Positions 1-11,102 of a stretch of 64,000 nucleotides of DNA are shown one piece after another; the first letter of the stretch is position 1, and each line of letters opens with the position of its first letter. The notes beneath the pieces were generated by a model. That model ran no database searches, had not been told where the DNA came from, and saw nothing but the letters and a program-made list of their open reading frames with translations. This stretch comes from Zanthoxylum bungeanum (Eukaryota > Streptophyta > Magnoliopsida > Sapindales > Rutaceae), in assembly GCA_019454045.1 (NCBI GenBank), contig SKCR01036767.1, forward strand, positions 248,001 through 312,000, in the 5' to 3' direction. Position numbers and translations under genes: made by a program.

Positions 1-503
1 TTGTACAAACTTATGTTTCCCTCCTCCTTCAATGGACCCTTCATCATTTTCATCATACTCTTCTTTTCTTCGCACGTTTTTGAAAACGGCTGGTCCTGTT
101 TCCATGTTAGAGCGAACAGCTTTCCTTCATTATTGTTTGTGCAAATACATCGTTTGTGTGCCTAGCCAAAAGCCTGTGGCGGGCTATCTCCCTATCTCTT
201 CCGATCTTGCCCACGCCGTCACTTAGACCTGGCCTCCTTTTTACTAGCCTCCATTTATCGGGGATTGGCCGTCCTCCAGAAACAACTTCGGTCGGGGGCA
301 TCACCTATTGCCTCCGGTCCCCTGTGACTCGTTCAACTCTGGTTGAGAGCCTATTTCCCTGTCTTCGGCACAATTGATTCAAACACCCTTATCCTTGTGC
401 CGGTCTTCTTTTTTCTCAACTTCGGCCATCTTCTTTCTCCTCTCGTGCTGTTTTTGAGTATTTCTATACTCTTCCTCGGATTCCTTCTTTTTTCCATTTT
501 TCT
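1..503. other. Region between antisense ORF and the missing 3' LTR
   Basis: No coding match. The stretch is pyrimidine-rich from 400 to 503 and may hold the promoter and 5' untranslated part of the antisense ORF. Short overlapping ORFs on both strands here look like chance. Confidence 0.4.
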
Positions 504-2840
504 GTGTCGGATAGTCCATCATTCGTCCATGACCTCCCTTTTTCGGAAGAGGACGAATCAGGTCTTCGCATATGGTGCAGGTTTTTATGTAGCCGTGACC
601 TGATTCATGACATCATGACTGGGGCCAATGGCAAGGCCGGAGTGGAGATGTACTCATCCAACTTTGTTGCCCATCAATTTGGCCTCGTTCAAGGGTGGCC
701 TCTTTCTTTCTTTCACACGCGGCCTGCTTTGTCAGACCGTTTTAAGGTCTTTTCAGTCTCTAAAGTTGAGGATTCCTTGGCGGAAACTCGCTCTTTGATC
801 TCTTCTTTTTTTATCGCTCCTTTTGCTCTTTGCACGTCTATTCATTTCTCTTTTGATCGTTTCTGGCCACCTGCCTGCGAATGATTTTTCTCATTGGCTT
901 CCATGAGAGTTTTTTCTTCCATTCCTTTATCCCCCAAGTCCTCTGAGTCGACGGGGTCGAAGAAGGCAACTGAGGCGTCCAAGCCCAAGAAAATAAAGCT
1001 TGCTAAAAGGAGACAACATTCTCACAGTCGTAGCTCTGATTCGGACGTGCCACTCGTCCGCCGCTCTAAGGTATGAGTTTGAGACCCATCTTCTTTTGCA
1101 CATGAGTTTGATTTACTCTGAAATCATAATTGTGTATCTTGTGCATGTGCTTAGAATTGAGCCACCTTCCGCAATGCCAGAAACGGCGCGAACTCCGAGG
1201 GCCGAAGCTCCTATAGGCGGAGGCGGGGAGGTGGGACCTGCAGAAATACCAGTCGTTCAGTTTCCCTCTGATGCGGATGAAGCGGCCGAGGGTCTCATCA
1301 TGGAGCAATTACCAGGAGAGGGCGGTGCAGTCGGAGCCGATCCCCAATGTATGGAGCCATATATTGAATTTGGTTGTTCGCGTCCAAGAGTCGAGGAAAT
1401 TCCAAGAGACCATCCTCTATTTGAGCGATTCTCTTCAGACGGTTCTATACCAATTGTGCAGGATCTGGATGATGAGGTTGAAGTGCCAAAGCCTACTTGG
1501 CCGACTGGGTCTCTTTGGTACCACCTCAAGCAACTTTATCCCTTAGTACGCAGGATGTCTGCCTCAGGGCTTCGAGGGGGTTATAGGGACGTGGACGACT
1601 TTTATAGTTTGGCCGAATTGGATTTGTTAGAGGAGGCTCGGTCTATGTATAAAGATGACGTACTTCGTCGCATTTATGAAGAAGATGAAGTCATTTACAT
1701 TTCTGATTCGTCCGACTCTGATTCTCTTGCAGATGCTTGGCCTACTACTGCGTCGCAACGCCCAACGCCAGAAGTAGTACCTCCAAGTACTTCTGCGCAC
1801 CAGACTTCGGCCTCCGCATAGCCGTCGTCTTCAGCTCATCCGTCCTCTCCTTCTCGAGTGGAGTCCCTTGTGTCTGAACAGCCATCTTCTCCGGCTTTCA
1901 TGATTGCTTTTTCCGCAGCTCATGTTCCGACGGTCCCAGTGTTAGCCACTTCTGAACAATCATCGCCCGCTCGGGCTGAGTCTCTCATCTTGCCATAAGG
2001 TTCTCCTACTTGGCTGTCTCCTCCTTAGGCCGCATGGCCGCTGGCTCTTGTCCCCCAGCATCCATCATCATCTGATCCTTCATCTCAGCAAGAACTAGTG
2101 GAGTCACAAGCTGAGGCATTTGAGGCATTGGTGGATCGACCTTCCAGTTTTGGTTCTGGGGTGGTAAGTCTTTCTCCCATTTCCTTTAGCTCATGATCTT
2201 AGTTCATTTTGCTAATTTCTTCTTCCTGTGCAGCATCCGACCCATTGCTGCAATCGGTCCAGAACATTTTAGACCGCTTTGGGTGATTGTCTGGAGGGCC
2301 TTCGGGAGATTCTTGGTCAATACGCTTCCTTTGCTGCACTGGAGGTTAGTCAGGCTGCTCGGCCAGAGAACATCCTTCAATTGGACAAAAGCTCCTCCGA
2401 ATTAAGCCGAATATTGTCCCTTTATGCCTTGCCCATATCGGTTGATGATCGGCTTTTCCTCCAAGAAATACAGGACGACATAACAGTCATTCTCTCTCGG
2501 TATTGCAATATGCATAGTCAGAGGGTTGGGCTTCGCTCCTCTGTAATAAGGAAAGAAACGCTCTGTGGCTCTCTTGACGCCCTTCATCAGGCCCTGAGGG
2601 AGACTACAGAAGAAATGATGACCGAGGAATCGGTCTTCCTGGACCTGTAGCGACAGTTACAAGAGATTCAGCGTCTTATCGAGGAAAGCTGTATGAGAAA
2701 AGAGGCTAAGAGGAGGACCATTGCTACTCAAGTAATGGAGATGGACGAGTCTATGGCAGAGTATGAAGGTCTGGCCCGTATAAACTTGAGAAAAGCTTGG
2801 CCGATTTGGATGCGGTGGGTTTGGAGATTCAGGACGAATG
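504..2840 (+). pseudogene. Antisense ORF of the Tat-like element, probably three exons
   Basis: This plus-strand coding region lies beyond the integrase, opposite in direction to gag-pol. A likely first exon runs 504-1070 with one in-frame TGA at 882-884, and contains YSSNFVAHQFGLVQGWP, close to a signature I associate with plant-mobile-domain proteins of retrotransposons. A donor (GTATGAG) at 1071 and an acceptor (GCTTAG) near 1152 lead to a second exon to about 2163, acidic and then Ser/Pro-rich, with LWYHLKQLYPLV and a stop at 1819-1821. A donor (GTAAGT) at 2164 and acceptor (GTGCAG) near 2233 lead to a third exon with SDPLLQSVQNIL, frameshifted near 2278 into the 2279-2650 frame. Plant Tat elements are known to carry such antisense ORFs; their function is unknown to me. 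Confidence 0.6.
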
Positions 2841-2993
2841 ACGCCTGAGGAGAGGGACACTTTCGGCCATTAAGGAGCTGCGGGGGGTTTTCGGCGTTCT
2901 TCGGGCCAAAATTAATGATTTTTGTAAGACGTTATATCGTATATTCCTTGTATTTTTAGGACATTTTCGTCCGTAATTAATGAAAATACATTA

Positions 2994-4177
2994 TTATTCC
3001 AGTGCATTTTGTACATTTTCATGCTCCCACAAAGATGACACATATCTCTTTAAGTACTTGCCATTTATCGCTCTTGCATGCACTCTTCCGTTCAAGTCCT
3101 GCAAATGGTAGGCTCCGTTTGGTAACACATTTTTCACTACGAATGGGCCTTCCCAGTTGGGCGACCATTTGCCATACGCCAGGTCCTTAGAACCAAGTGG
3201 CAATATAGTTTTCCACACTAATTCTCCCTCCTTGAACGATTTAGCCATTACTCTGAGATTATATTCCTTGGATATTTTTTTCTTTTGTGCTTCTAGACGA
3301 TTTAGCACATCACATCTGATATCGTCCAATTCCAATAAATTCTGGATCATTGCCTCGTTGTAGTATTCCTTTGTCAGCTTTTCTTGTAACATCACCCTGG
3401 TGGACTCGATATTCATTTCTACTGGAAGCACAGCCTCGTGACCATACACTAACTGAAACGGCGTCACTGAAGTACTTGTTCATGGTGACGTCCTATAGGC
3501 CCATAAATTCTGACTCAAATATTCATCCCATCGTCTAGCGTTGTCTGTCACCATCTTCCGAATCAACCCTTTAAGGGTCTTATTGGACGATTCCGCTTGA
3601 CCGTTTGACTAAGGATAATAGGGGGTAGTGTTCACCAACCGGATTCCGTATTCGGCCAGTAAATCTTTCTCATTTCCACTATTTAATGAGGTGCCATGGT
3701 CTACCACTATTGTTTTGTGGTATACCAAATCAGTGAATTATATGCTCTTTTATGAACTTGATGATCTGTTCTTGGGAGATTTCCACAACTGGGATAGCTT
3801 CCACCCATTTGGTAAAAAAATCGGTAGCAACAATGATGAAAGTATGCCTCTTGCTTGATGCTGGGTAAATCTTCCCCTATCAAGTCTATCGCCCATCCCA
3901 TAAACGGCCACGGTTTAATGACCGGGATCATCTCGGTTGCTGGTGCCCTTTGAATAGGCCCGTGCTTCTGACAAGCAATGCATCCTTTGGCATACGAGCT
4001 GTACGATTCTCCAATCTTTGGCCAATAATAGCCACTTCGTATAATCAACCATCTCATCTTTATTCCTGCTTGGTGAGCCCAACAAACACCTTCATGTACT
4101 TTGGCCATGATAGTTTTGGATTCAGATGGCCCTACACATTTCAACAACAATCCATCTTGTCGTTTTTTATATAGCAC
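2994..4177 (-). pseudogene. Integrase, broken
   Basis: The first frame (3707-4177) has the HHCC zinc-binding head, with HEGVCWAHQAG and CIACQKHG, then WPFMGWAIDLIGE with the first catalytic Asp. It loses frame after about 3880. The last frame (2994-3467) holds the C-terminal part: MTPFQLVYGHEAVLPVE, then the GPFVVKNVLPNGAYHLQDLN barrel. The middle of the catalytic core (3468-3706) has no long frame, including an in-phase stop region near 3600. Integrase would insert the cDNA into the chromosome. No chromodomain follows, which fits the Tat lineage. Confidence 0.88.
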
Positions 4178-4231
4178 ATCTCCTGAGACTACGTAGTTCA
4201 GGGCTTTAATTTTTAGCCTTCGGTTCTTCCC

Positions 4232-4794
4232 TCATTCGGGCTGTTTTAAAAACGTCTTGATTTCGCTTCTCCAATCGTCCTCTTTTTTGATTTCAACGGC
4301 CGTGACATTTGTCCCTTCCTTTCGTCGCATCAGGACCGGCTTCACCTCGTCGCTTCTATATATACCATCTATGTTTGCTTGCTTGTACCAAGAAGCTGCT
4401 TGGGCCAAATTATTGGCCATTTCGTTCTTTGCCCTCGGAATGTGTTCCAATTCTGCATGGTCAAATTGACCAACCAATTCTTTAGCCACATTTAATAGCG
4501 CCATGACTGATGGACTTTGGCATTTGAAGGTTCTTGTTACCTGTTGGATCACTAATTGCGAGTCTCCTTTAATAGACACGTGTGTTACCCCCATTTTGAG
4601 GAGCGTTTCTAAACCAAATATCATGGCTTCGTATTATGCCTGGTTGTTAGTGCAATATTCATTAACCTGGTTAAGAAATGGAACAATTCACCCAATGGGA
4701 TAACTAATACTATCATCATCCCTGCTCCTTTTGTTGTACTGGACCCATCAAAATACATCGTCCATGGTTTCAGACTGCATTCATCTAAATCCAT
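4232..4794 (-). pseudogene. Second, archaeal-type RNase H
   Basis: On the minus strand MYFDGSSTTKGAGMM marks the first active-site strand near 4755, and after a frame break the 4232-4624 frame gives IFGLETLLKMGVTHVSIKGD then SQLVIQQV, the classic archaeal-type RNase H core with its Asp, ending EHIPRAKNEMANNLAQAA. Tandem RNase H domains of two types are known from Tat elements. Its exact role there is not settled. The break is close to 4625-4640. Confidence 0.85.
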
Positions 4795-5325
4795 TTATAC
4801 TTCGCTGACGGTACTCAAACATGGGTGGTCAGCTAAGAAATCTGCCAAAGCTTGATTTTTTACAGCCTTTTGGGGCTCATGTCGTATATCGAATTCTGAT
4901 AGTGACAAAGACCAAAAACCAACTCTTTGATGCAAAATAGGACGAGAAAACATATACTTTATTATATTAACTTTAGTGACTAAGTATAATATATTCGCCC
5001 TAAGGTAGGCTCGTAGTTTAGTACATGTAAAATACAAAGCCAAGCATAATTTCTCCATTGGAGAATAATTACATTCATAATTTAGAAATTGTATACTAAT
5101 ATAATAAATGGCTCTTTCGACGTCCGTATAGTCGTCTTGCGCGATCATCCCAGCGATAGATTGTTCTTCAGCCGATATATATAGCTTCATTGGCCGACCT
5201 GTCACAGTGGGTACCATCACCGACGGCTGTGACAAATATTTCTTTAGGCTATCAAAAGCCTTTTGATGTTCTTCGGTCCAGACGAATTCGCTCTTGTCCT
5301 TTAGCTTCAACAGGGAGGAGAACAC
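4795..5325 (-). pseudogene. RT thumb and chromoviral-type RNase H
   Basis: The 176-codon minus-strand frame begins in the RT connection (FVWTEEHQKAFDSLKKYLSQ) and continues into the Ty3-type RNase H, with LYISAEEQSIAGMIAQ at the first acidic strand, YSPMEKLCLALYF at the second, and DIRHEPQK, then NQALADFLADHP, at the end. It degrades RNA in the RNA-DNA hybrid during reverse transcription. The usual first catalytic Asp is in the LYxSA segment, where Ile-Ser is seen, so a catalytic residue may be lost. It is directly followed by a second, unrelated RNase H. Confidence 0.85.
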
Positions 5326-5379
5326 TTTTGTTTTCCCTGCACAATTGGAGATAAATCGTCTTAAGAAGTTAATTTACCC

Positions 5380-5962
5380 TAAAAACCTATGTAACTCTTT
5401 CTTATTTCGGGGTGGTATAGCTTCGGTGATCGACCGAGATTTATTGGTGTCAATCTCGATTCCCCGTTGATGCACTAGAAAACCTAGGAAATTTCAAGCG
5501 CATACCCCGAAAGCACATTTGGCAGGGTTCAATTTTAGTTTAAACTTTCTCATTCGCTCAAAGGTCGTTGCTAGATGGCCAAAATGTTCTTCCATGGTCA
5601 CAGATTTAGACACTATATCGTCCACATAGACTTCTACATTCGCCGATCATGTCATGAAAGAGATTCAATTCATAGCCCGCTGATAAGTGGCACCAGCGTT
5701 TTTCAGACCGAACGGCATCACTACCCATTCATACACCCTAGAGAGCCTGGGCACCTAAATGATGTTTTGTGTATATCGTTTTCGACATTGGGTAGACTTG
5801 GTACCCCGCCGTTGAGTCTACTAGGGAATCTACTGTCGGCATTGGGTATTGATCTTTTGGTGTCGCTAAGTTCAAATTTCTGAAGTCTATACAGATCCTT
5901 ATTTTTCCATTCTTTTTCCTGACTAGGACGATATTTGACAACCATTCCACATATCTGGTCAT
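5380..5962 (-). pseudogene. Reverse transcriptase domain, broken
   Basis: From 5962 downward the minus strand reads VEWLSNIVLVRKKNGKIRIC, then DFRNLN, then the expected P-x-P step and a region resembling LVDSTAGY. The catalytic YVDD is encoded at 5617-5628 as VYVDDIVS. The fingers and palm lie in different frames: one frame carries the start to about 5738, the second the middle, the third the YVDD. The enzyme would copy the element RNA into DNA in cytoplasmic particles. This copy is inactive because of the frameshifts. Confidence 0.88.
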
Positions 5963-6259
5963 CCTAATGAACTTCGCCTCTAAAAGGCGTCAACTTCTTT
6001 CTTATATCATGCATGACATTGGGCGCAAACCTCCGGGGAGGTTGCTTATGAGGCCTATGGCTTGGCATGATTGGCAGCCTATGCTCCACCAACGTCCTAT
6101 CTAAACCAGGCATCTCATTGTAGTCTCATGCAAAACAATCTTTGTACTCTCGCAGTAAACAAATTAGCTTTTCGAGTACTTGGGACTCCAGTTCCTTGCT
6201 GACGTAAGTGATGCGTCTATCATGCTCGCTCCCAGATTTACCTCGCCCAATGCATCTTG

Positions 6260-6517
6260 TCATCTTGATATATTTGTCTTTCGTCGTCCATTCAGAGCGT
6301 ACTTTTCTTCTTCCATTGATTCACCTCCTTCTATGAAGCAGTCCACTCCACATAGTTCTCTTATCTTGTCTTCCGTCTGATACGCCAGCAGTTTGCCTCT
6401 TAAGGCCGAAATCGCGGCCTGTGCTTCTGCCTCATTTCTTCGCTCTACTACATAGGCCATTAAATTGGCCTTGGAGGCTGCAAGGGCAGCTTGCTCCTTA
6501 TTCTGCTTGTTCTTCAT
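6260..6517 (-). pseudogene. Protease-RT linker remnant
   Basis: An 86-codon minus-strand frame, charged and Ala-rich (NKEQAALAASKANLMAYVVE), lies between protease and RT. It fits the poorly conserved linker of the polyprotein. No catalytic motif is visible, and the call rests on position and strand. Confidence 0.4.
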
Positions 6518-6792
6518 TTAAATTGATGTGCGTTGGCTCTCCAAAAACCATTGTAGTTGGTCTCGTCTGTGCGAACAAATCATTCAGCAGTCCCACGGGG
6601 TACAGCTCGTCATTTTGAGCCACAATGGTCGGGCTTTCCCCTTCATTGAGAACTCTGGTCGGCCCATCCATTCCATTCGTACACTGGCCGAATTTGTCTC
6701 TGCAGCGAAAGGCTTGTTGTCGGCAAGCATATTGTATTTGTCGGCCCATCTATGACAAAAAATACTAATGTTTTCGTAATACTTCACCCCAC

Positions 6793-7498
6793 TTACAAGT
6801 CCAACGGAATAACCCCTTTGGCCATCATCGCCCGTCCATTAAAGCCGGTAAGAACCACTTCCGTAGGGAGGGGGTCTTCTTCTGAATTTGCCAAACGTCC
6901 TAGCATCCTAACTGGTATTGTATTAATTGCCACCTCATTATCAATCAACACTTTGGTGATAGGTATCCCATTAGCATTTGCTTTTACGTACAGCGGCCGC
7001 AGATGCTTTGTCATTTGTGGTGGTGGCTTTGGGAATATCACCTTCCCTGACATACCTATCTCCATTACTTGTGGCTGGTGCACCTTGAGAGACGTTATTG
7101 ACGGCCAATCTCCGTTTTTCGGCTCTGGTGATGGTCCGTTTTACCTTAGGTGTCCCATACAAAATGAGGAATGGATATCGTCCCAAATCTTTTCCCAATG
7201 TCCCGACTACAGGATTGCCGGCCTCATAAAATTCTTTGAGAAGCCGATTTTGTGAAATTTCCATTTTTCTTGCTTCGATTTTGATGTCTATTTCTTCTTC
7301 TATGTTGGTTATTTCCTCATCCGAAGCCTCCATATTTGTTATCGAGAGCGCTGTAAATTCGATCTCGTTGCCATCATAGACGTCTTCGCTTGTTCCAGCT
7401 CCTCCGCTGTTATCCCCTTTGAATTTCACGGGAAACAAGTAATGGTTGGCCACAACCGGTGGCATACTACCGAACTGAATGACGATTCCCGTTTTCAC
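6793..7498 (-). pseudogene. Aspartic protease remnant and its N-terminal linker
   Basis: Two overlapping minus-strand frames cover this block. At 6793-7083 the retropepsin core reads HLRPLYVKANANGIPITKVL then IDNEVAINTIP, where plant Tat proteases usually have a D-N-G triad. The catalytic Asp remains but the following Gly is Glu, so activity is unlikely. The 6971-7498 frame holds an acidic linker (KMEISQNRLLKEFYEAGNPV and TRAEKRRLAV) typical of the gag-protease junction in these elements. The frames overlap by about 110 bp, which shows an indel inside the junction. Confidence 0.8.
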
Positions 7499-7786
7499 CT
7501 ATCGAACTTAGTGCGTTCATCGCCGCTCGTCACTGCTATTTTTTTGCTGTCACTCCCTTTTTTTTGTTTGCTTCTGATTTCTCCATGATGCGAGGGCTAC
7601 GGCCCGTGGTGGCCTTTGCTTCGCCTTGTTGACGCATCATACGGCCATAGTTTCTTTGATGTCACCTTAACTGCGTCATCGTTATTTCATCCACGGGGGA
7701 ATAATTCATGCCTGGACGATGTCCTGACAGTGGCCTTCGGTATGAATGCCATTTATTGGGCCGATGAATTTTCGGCCTAAACGTTC

Positions 7787-8257
7787 TTACATTTTGGACG
7801 AAATTTGAATTATCCCCATAGAATCTTGGGGCGAAGTTTCGTGGCTGCCATGCTGCTGACTCTTTCTTTCTAGGGGCCTTTCACAAGTCTCTTCTAACTC
7901 TCTCATCCATTCTATATTGTTTTTGCATCGAATACAAACATTCGGCCGTTCTCCATGCTCTGAAGGTGCCTTAATCCTTTCCAGAGCGCTTGGACGATGA
8001 TGGTGCTGTCCTTCGTCTAGAACTAATTTGACCTTTGGAAGATTCATCTTGGCAAGGTCTGGGTTGATCATGTTCAATTCCACCGATTTTGGAAAATGGT
8101 TGTTATCCACTGCCATATTTTTCATGAACGTAATTCGTCCAGATTCTATGGCATCCTGTAAAACATTTCGAAAAATAAGACAATTATTAGTTGTATGAGA
8201 CCATGCATTGTGCCACTTACAATATTTTTTACTACCGATTTGTTCGGTTGTTGGCAA
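7787..8257 (-). pseudogene. gag C-terminal region with zinc-knuckle-like motif
   Basis: A 156-codon open stretch on the minus strand starts close to YCKWHNAWSHTTNNC, the variant knuckle seen in Tat gags (C-x3-H-x4-H-x4-C spacing rather than the usual CCHC), followed by FRNVLQDAIESGRI. A nucleocapsid role in binding the element RNA is expected from the family. It sits between the capsid part (8595-9159) and the protease (6793-7083). It is not joined in frame to either neighbour in this copy. Confidence 0.8.
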
Positions 8258-8594
8258 CGTATCGATCGCTCAAACTAATTTGTTTATCTTTATACAACTG
8301 GTCGAATATGGCATCCACTTTAGTGATATCAAAAGAGAAGTTCCTACTCTTTTTATCGTTCTTTTCATTGGCTTGGGGCTCCGCCACGTCTTTCAAATGT
8401 AAGGCTTCCCCTTGACCAATTCGGCCAACATAAGTCAGCCGATTCGACGTCTACTTCGCACTTCGCCCATTTCATTCAATGTTTCTATAATACGTCCATT
8501 TGCTCGAATTTTTTATTTGCTCCTCTTCTCGTAATAACCGCTCATAACGCACCACACTAGTGGTGAGTTGGGGAAGGTCCCAAAATTCGCGATC

Positions 8595-9159
8595 CTAAAA
8601 TTTCTTTTTTAGATCGAGATTAAGGCAACCTTGAACGATTCTCACAAATTCCTTTTCGGGCAGAGGTACGTAACATCGGCCTCGGGCTACCTTAAACCGC
8701 TGTAAAAATGTCTCGGCCCACTCTTCTGGAAACTGTCTTAGGTTTTCCAAATCGGCCAAGGCTACTTCAGATTCGGCCTTGTAAAATTGAGCATGGAACA
8801 ATTGTTCCATTTGCTGCCAACTTTCTACCGAATTGGCCGGCAGACTGACATACCAGGAGAAAGCTACTCCTGACAATGAGCCGTGAAATAACCTCAATTT
8901 GTGGAAATCATTGACTTCCCCACACTGAAGGGTAAATCGCCATATGTGTTCCATGGTAAAAACCTCCTCAGACCCCGTAAATAAGGAAAAATCTGGTATC
9001 TGGTATCTTGTAGTTTCGAGGCCACGGATAAGCCACATCGATCCAATCAGGATACGGCTTCCAATATCTTGGCCGAAATGACCGTATGCCTAGACCGAAT
9101 TGGTCTTGAAGGATCTCGGTCATTTGTTCCATTAATATATCGTTGCCATTAAATGGCAC
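8595..9159 (-). pseudogene. gag capsid-domain remnant, Tat type
   Basis: The minus strand encodes a retrotransposon gag domain recognised by FSLFTGSEE, then ...WYVSLPANSVESWQQME, then FHAQFYKAESEVALADL and the closing LDLKKKF. This is the pattern of the capsid part of plant Tat gags, which assembles the cytoplasmic particle. The upstream part (ending YKIPDTRFF) and the main part (YQIPDFSLF) are in different frames. The cause is visible: a 7-bp tandem duplication of TGGTATC at 8994-9007. The next gag part at 7787-8257 is separated by about 340 bp of noncoding or unreadable sequence. Confidence 0.85.
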
Positions 9160-9744
9160 GGCTATGGGACATAATCGTGATTCTGCCCCTGAGAAGCCTG
9201 GATGCCTTGAGGCAACACCACTTCATGTTGTGCCATGCTTGGCCATTGATGCATATTTGGCCCTAATTATGGGCCATTACCCCCATGACTTATTCCTCCC
9301 CTGAGAACCGTATGGATGTCAGTCCCTTGCGCATGAACATTACTAGGACCAGCCTCATGACTGCTTGGTGCAGGGAGGGGCGTGGTCCACGGCAGCGCCG
9401 TCTCGCCGTTCACACATTTGGCCATTAATTATTCAACGAGCTTAGATGTTTGGCCATGTTTTCGTAATGTGAGTTTCTAGTTGATACGAATTTGTCTATG
9501 ACATGCGCATTTTGAAGCCTAACCTGTTCGACAACATCCTGCGTGAATTCACCGAACAATGCGCGTACCGCGTTAGGGCCGAGCTCCCTCATAGGTTCGT
9601 ATCAACTAGCGTCTGCCAGACCCTCGAAATGACCGACTACGGCTGGAACGTGGGGCTGGTTGGTTTGCTCCAGTTCTCCTTCCTCCGCGCTCGAGCCAGT
9701 TTGAGCGTTTCTTTTCGGAGGCATCTCCACTATTTACACCAATT
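9160..9744 (-). other. Leader and eroded gag start of the Tat-like element
   Basis: This is the stretch between the primer-binding site and the recognisable gag domain. It should carry the untranslated leader and gag N-terminus. I see no reading frame that I can match. The longest plus-strand ORF here (9503-9856) crosses the primer-binding site and LTR edge and is taken as chance. Confidence 0.5.
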
Positions 9745-9762
9745 CTCCCACTGTGGTCGCCA
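9745..9762 (-). promoter_or_regulatory. Primer-binding site of the Tat-like element
   Basis: The minus strand reads TGGCGACCACAGTGGGAG starting five bases after the LTR end. The leading TGG matches the CCA tail of a tRNA. The first seven bases are the same as in the primer-binding site at 57369. The tRNA was not identified. Confidence 0.65.
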
Positions 9763-9767
9763 AAAAC

Positions 9768-10349
9768 TGTTTGCGCAATTTTTATACGTGAAGAAAAAAG
9801 AGTGTGTAAGGTTCAAACCTCCTGAGACAAAGTCCCAGCAGGGTGTGTTTGATTAAGTGAATAAGCCTACAAGGGGCACAAGCGCACAAATTACAGTCTT
9901 AAAGGTTATAAAAGCTAAAAGATAAAAAATATGCTCGTTTGAGTCTTCATTTTATCGGGCTTTTTTCTCTGTACAAGTGAGCTTTTATAGTGAAACTTGT
10001 AAACCACTGGGGCGGTCCCAGTATCTCCCTGCAGCTGCTGGATCGTGCCTTCAACCGTTAGGCTGTGCGTCTCAACTACTTGATCTTGGGTTGAGCTTTT
10101 ATGGTGAAGCTTGTAAACCGCTTGGGCGGTCCCATTATCTCCATGCAGCTGCTGGATCGTGCTTTCAACTGTTGGGCTGTGTGTCTCAACTGCTGCGATC
10201 GTGGAAGCAACTGCATCATGCATTTTCGTCCTAACCGCTAATTCGGTCGTCTCAAGCTCTTCGTCGCTCCATCGTCCTTCCTCCCTTCGTTCTTTCCTTC
10301 GTCTTAGGGCGATTTCGTTCCAGGGTGACTAGAATTTCCTATGTCAACA
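9768..10349 (-). repeat. 5' LTR of the Tat-like element
   Basis: The minus strand begins TGTTGACATAGG at 10349 and ends CAAACA at 9768, five bases from the primer-binding site. This gives an LTR of about 582 bp with TG...CA ends. Only one LTR copy is in the window, so the outer edge rests on the TG motif alone and could be off by some bases. Inside it, 9978-10091 and 10092-10200 form a diverged tandem duplication with a period of 114 bp. Confidence 0.6.
9978..10200. repeat. Tandem duplication inside the Tat-like LTR
   Basis: Two consecutive copies, offset by 114 bp, both open with TGAGCTTTTAT and contain GCAGCTGCTGGATCGTGC. Several substitutions separate them, so the duplication is not recent. 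Confidence 0.8.
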
Positions 10350-10498
10350 ATTATATAATTTGTATTTTAAGTTCTTGTGATAAAAATCCAATATAAAGAA
10401 ATCCTAACACACCAAAGTTCCAAGATCTAGATGATAAAAGTCCAATTATTAGTAGAAAATTAAATGTTGTGATTGAGAAAAAAGGACAGTTGGACAAA
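10350..10498. other. Short spacer between the Tat-like LTR and the copia element
   Basis: AT-rich sequence with no recognised content. It ends in the target site ATCCA of the copia insertion. Confidence 0.6.
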
Positions 10499-10503
10499 AT
10501 CCA

Positions 10504-11102
10504 TGTAGGAAAATTTTCTAATATTAGAAGTATTTATACAATGCTTTAGCGAAAAGACATGTATTTAATATATGATTTTTAGGAAAGTCACAAATTGAAT
10601 GGATAAGTATTTTAGAATGAAAGGTTATAACCTTTTAAGTTGTAAGGGTGCATTGAAGAGATATAACCCTTTAAAGGATTACATCCTTAAGCTTAAAAGT
10701 ATCTCTTCAATAACATCTCTCCATCTCTATAAATAGAACCCTTAGGTTTCATTTGGTATTCACTTGGAAAAAAGGAAATTAATTGTTAAAGTTTAGAAAG
10801 AGAGTTTCAACCATTATTCTTCGTTCGTGTTCTTGATTCAAGGAGTGCACCTAAATCAAGAAGTTATCAAGAATCCTGGGAGAACATTAGCCACGAGATC
10901 CGTAGTGCACCGAGACGAGGCTAATAAGTTCTTAATGACAGAGAATTAATCGACTTGGTATTCTTGTCTTCTTCATCCACAAATCAATTTCAGGTTTGTC
11001 TAAGACCTTTAATTTATGTAATACATACATGATAATTGTTGTTGATTATTGTTCTTTTATAAATTATACATGTTTAAGTAATAGCAACACACCCCTCCAA
11101 CA
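10504..11102 (+). repeat. 5' LTR of the copia element
   Basis: It begins TGTAGGAAAATTTT and ends CCCCTCCAACA. A TATA box (TATAAATA) at about 10729 would place the transcript start near 10757. Both ends are fixed by comparison with the 3' copy and by the target duplication. Confidence 0.95.

Larger units (their letters stand above)
1..10349 (-). mobile_element. Tat-lineage Ty3/gypsy retrotransposon, decayed, 3' LTR outside the window
   Basis: Read on the minus strand, the order is 5' LTR, primer-binding site, gag, protease, reverse transcriptase, RNase H, second RNase H, integrase, then a noncoding or antisense-coding stretch running off the left edge. Protease before RT and integrase last is the Ty3/gypsy order. 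The second, archaeal-type RNase H between RT-RNH and integrase, and the plus-strand ORF downstream of integrase, are known marks of the plant Tat lineage. Every coding block is broken by frameshifts or stops, so this copy cannot make its own proteins. The 3' LTR is not seen; it should lie left of position 1. No target duplication can be tested for that reason. Confidence 0.88.

Noticed and set aside
9503..9856. Plus-strand ORF of 117 codons
   Set aside because: It overlaps the primer-binding site and LTR edge of the minus-strand Tat-like element and has no family features.
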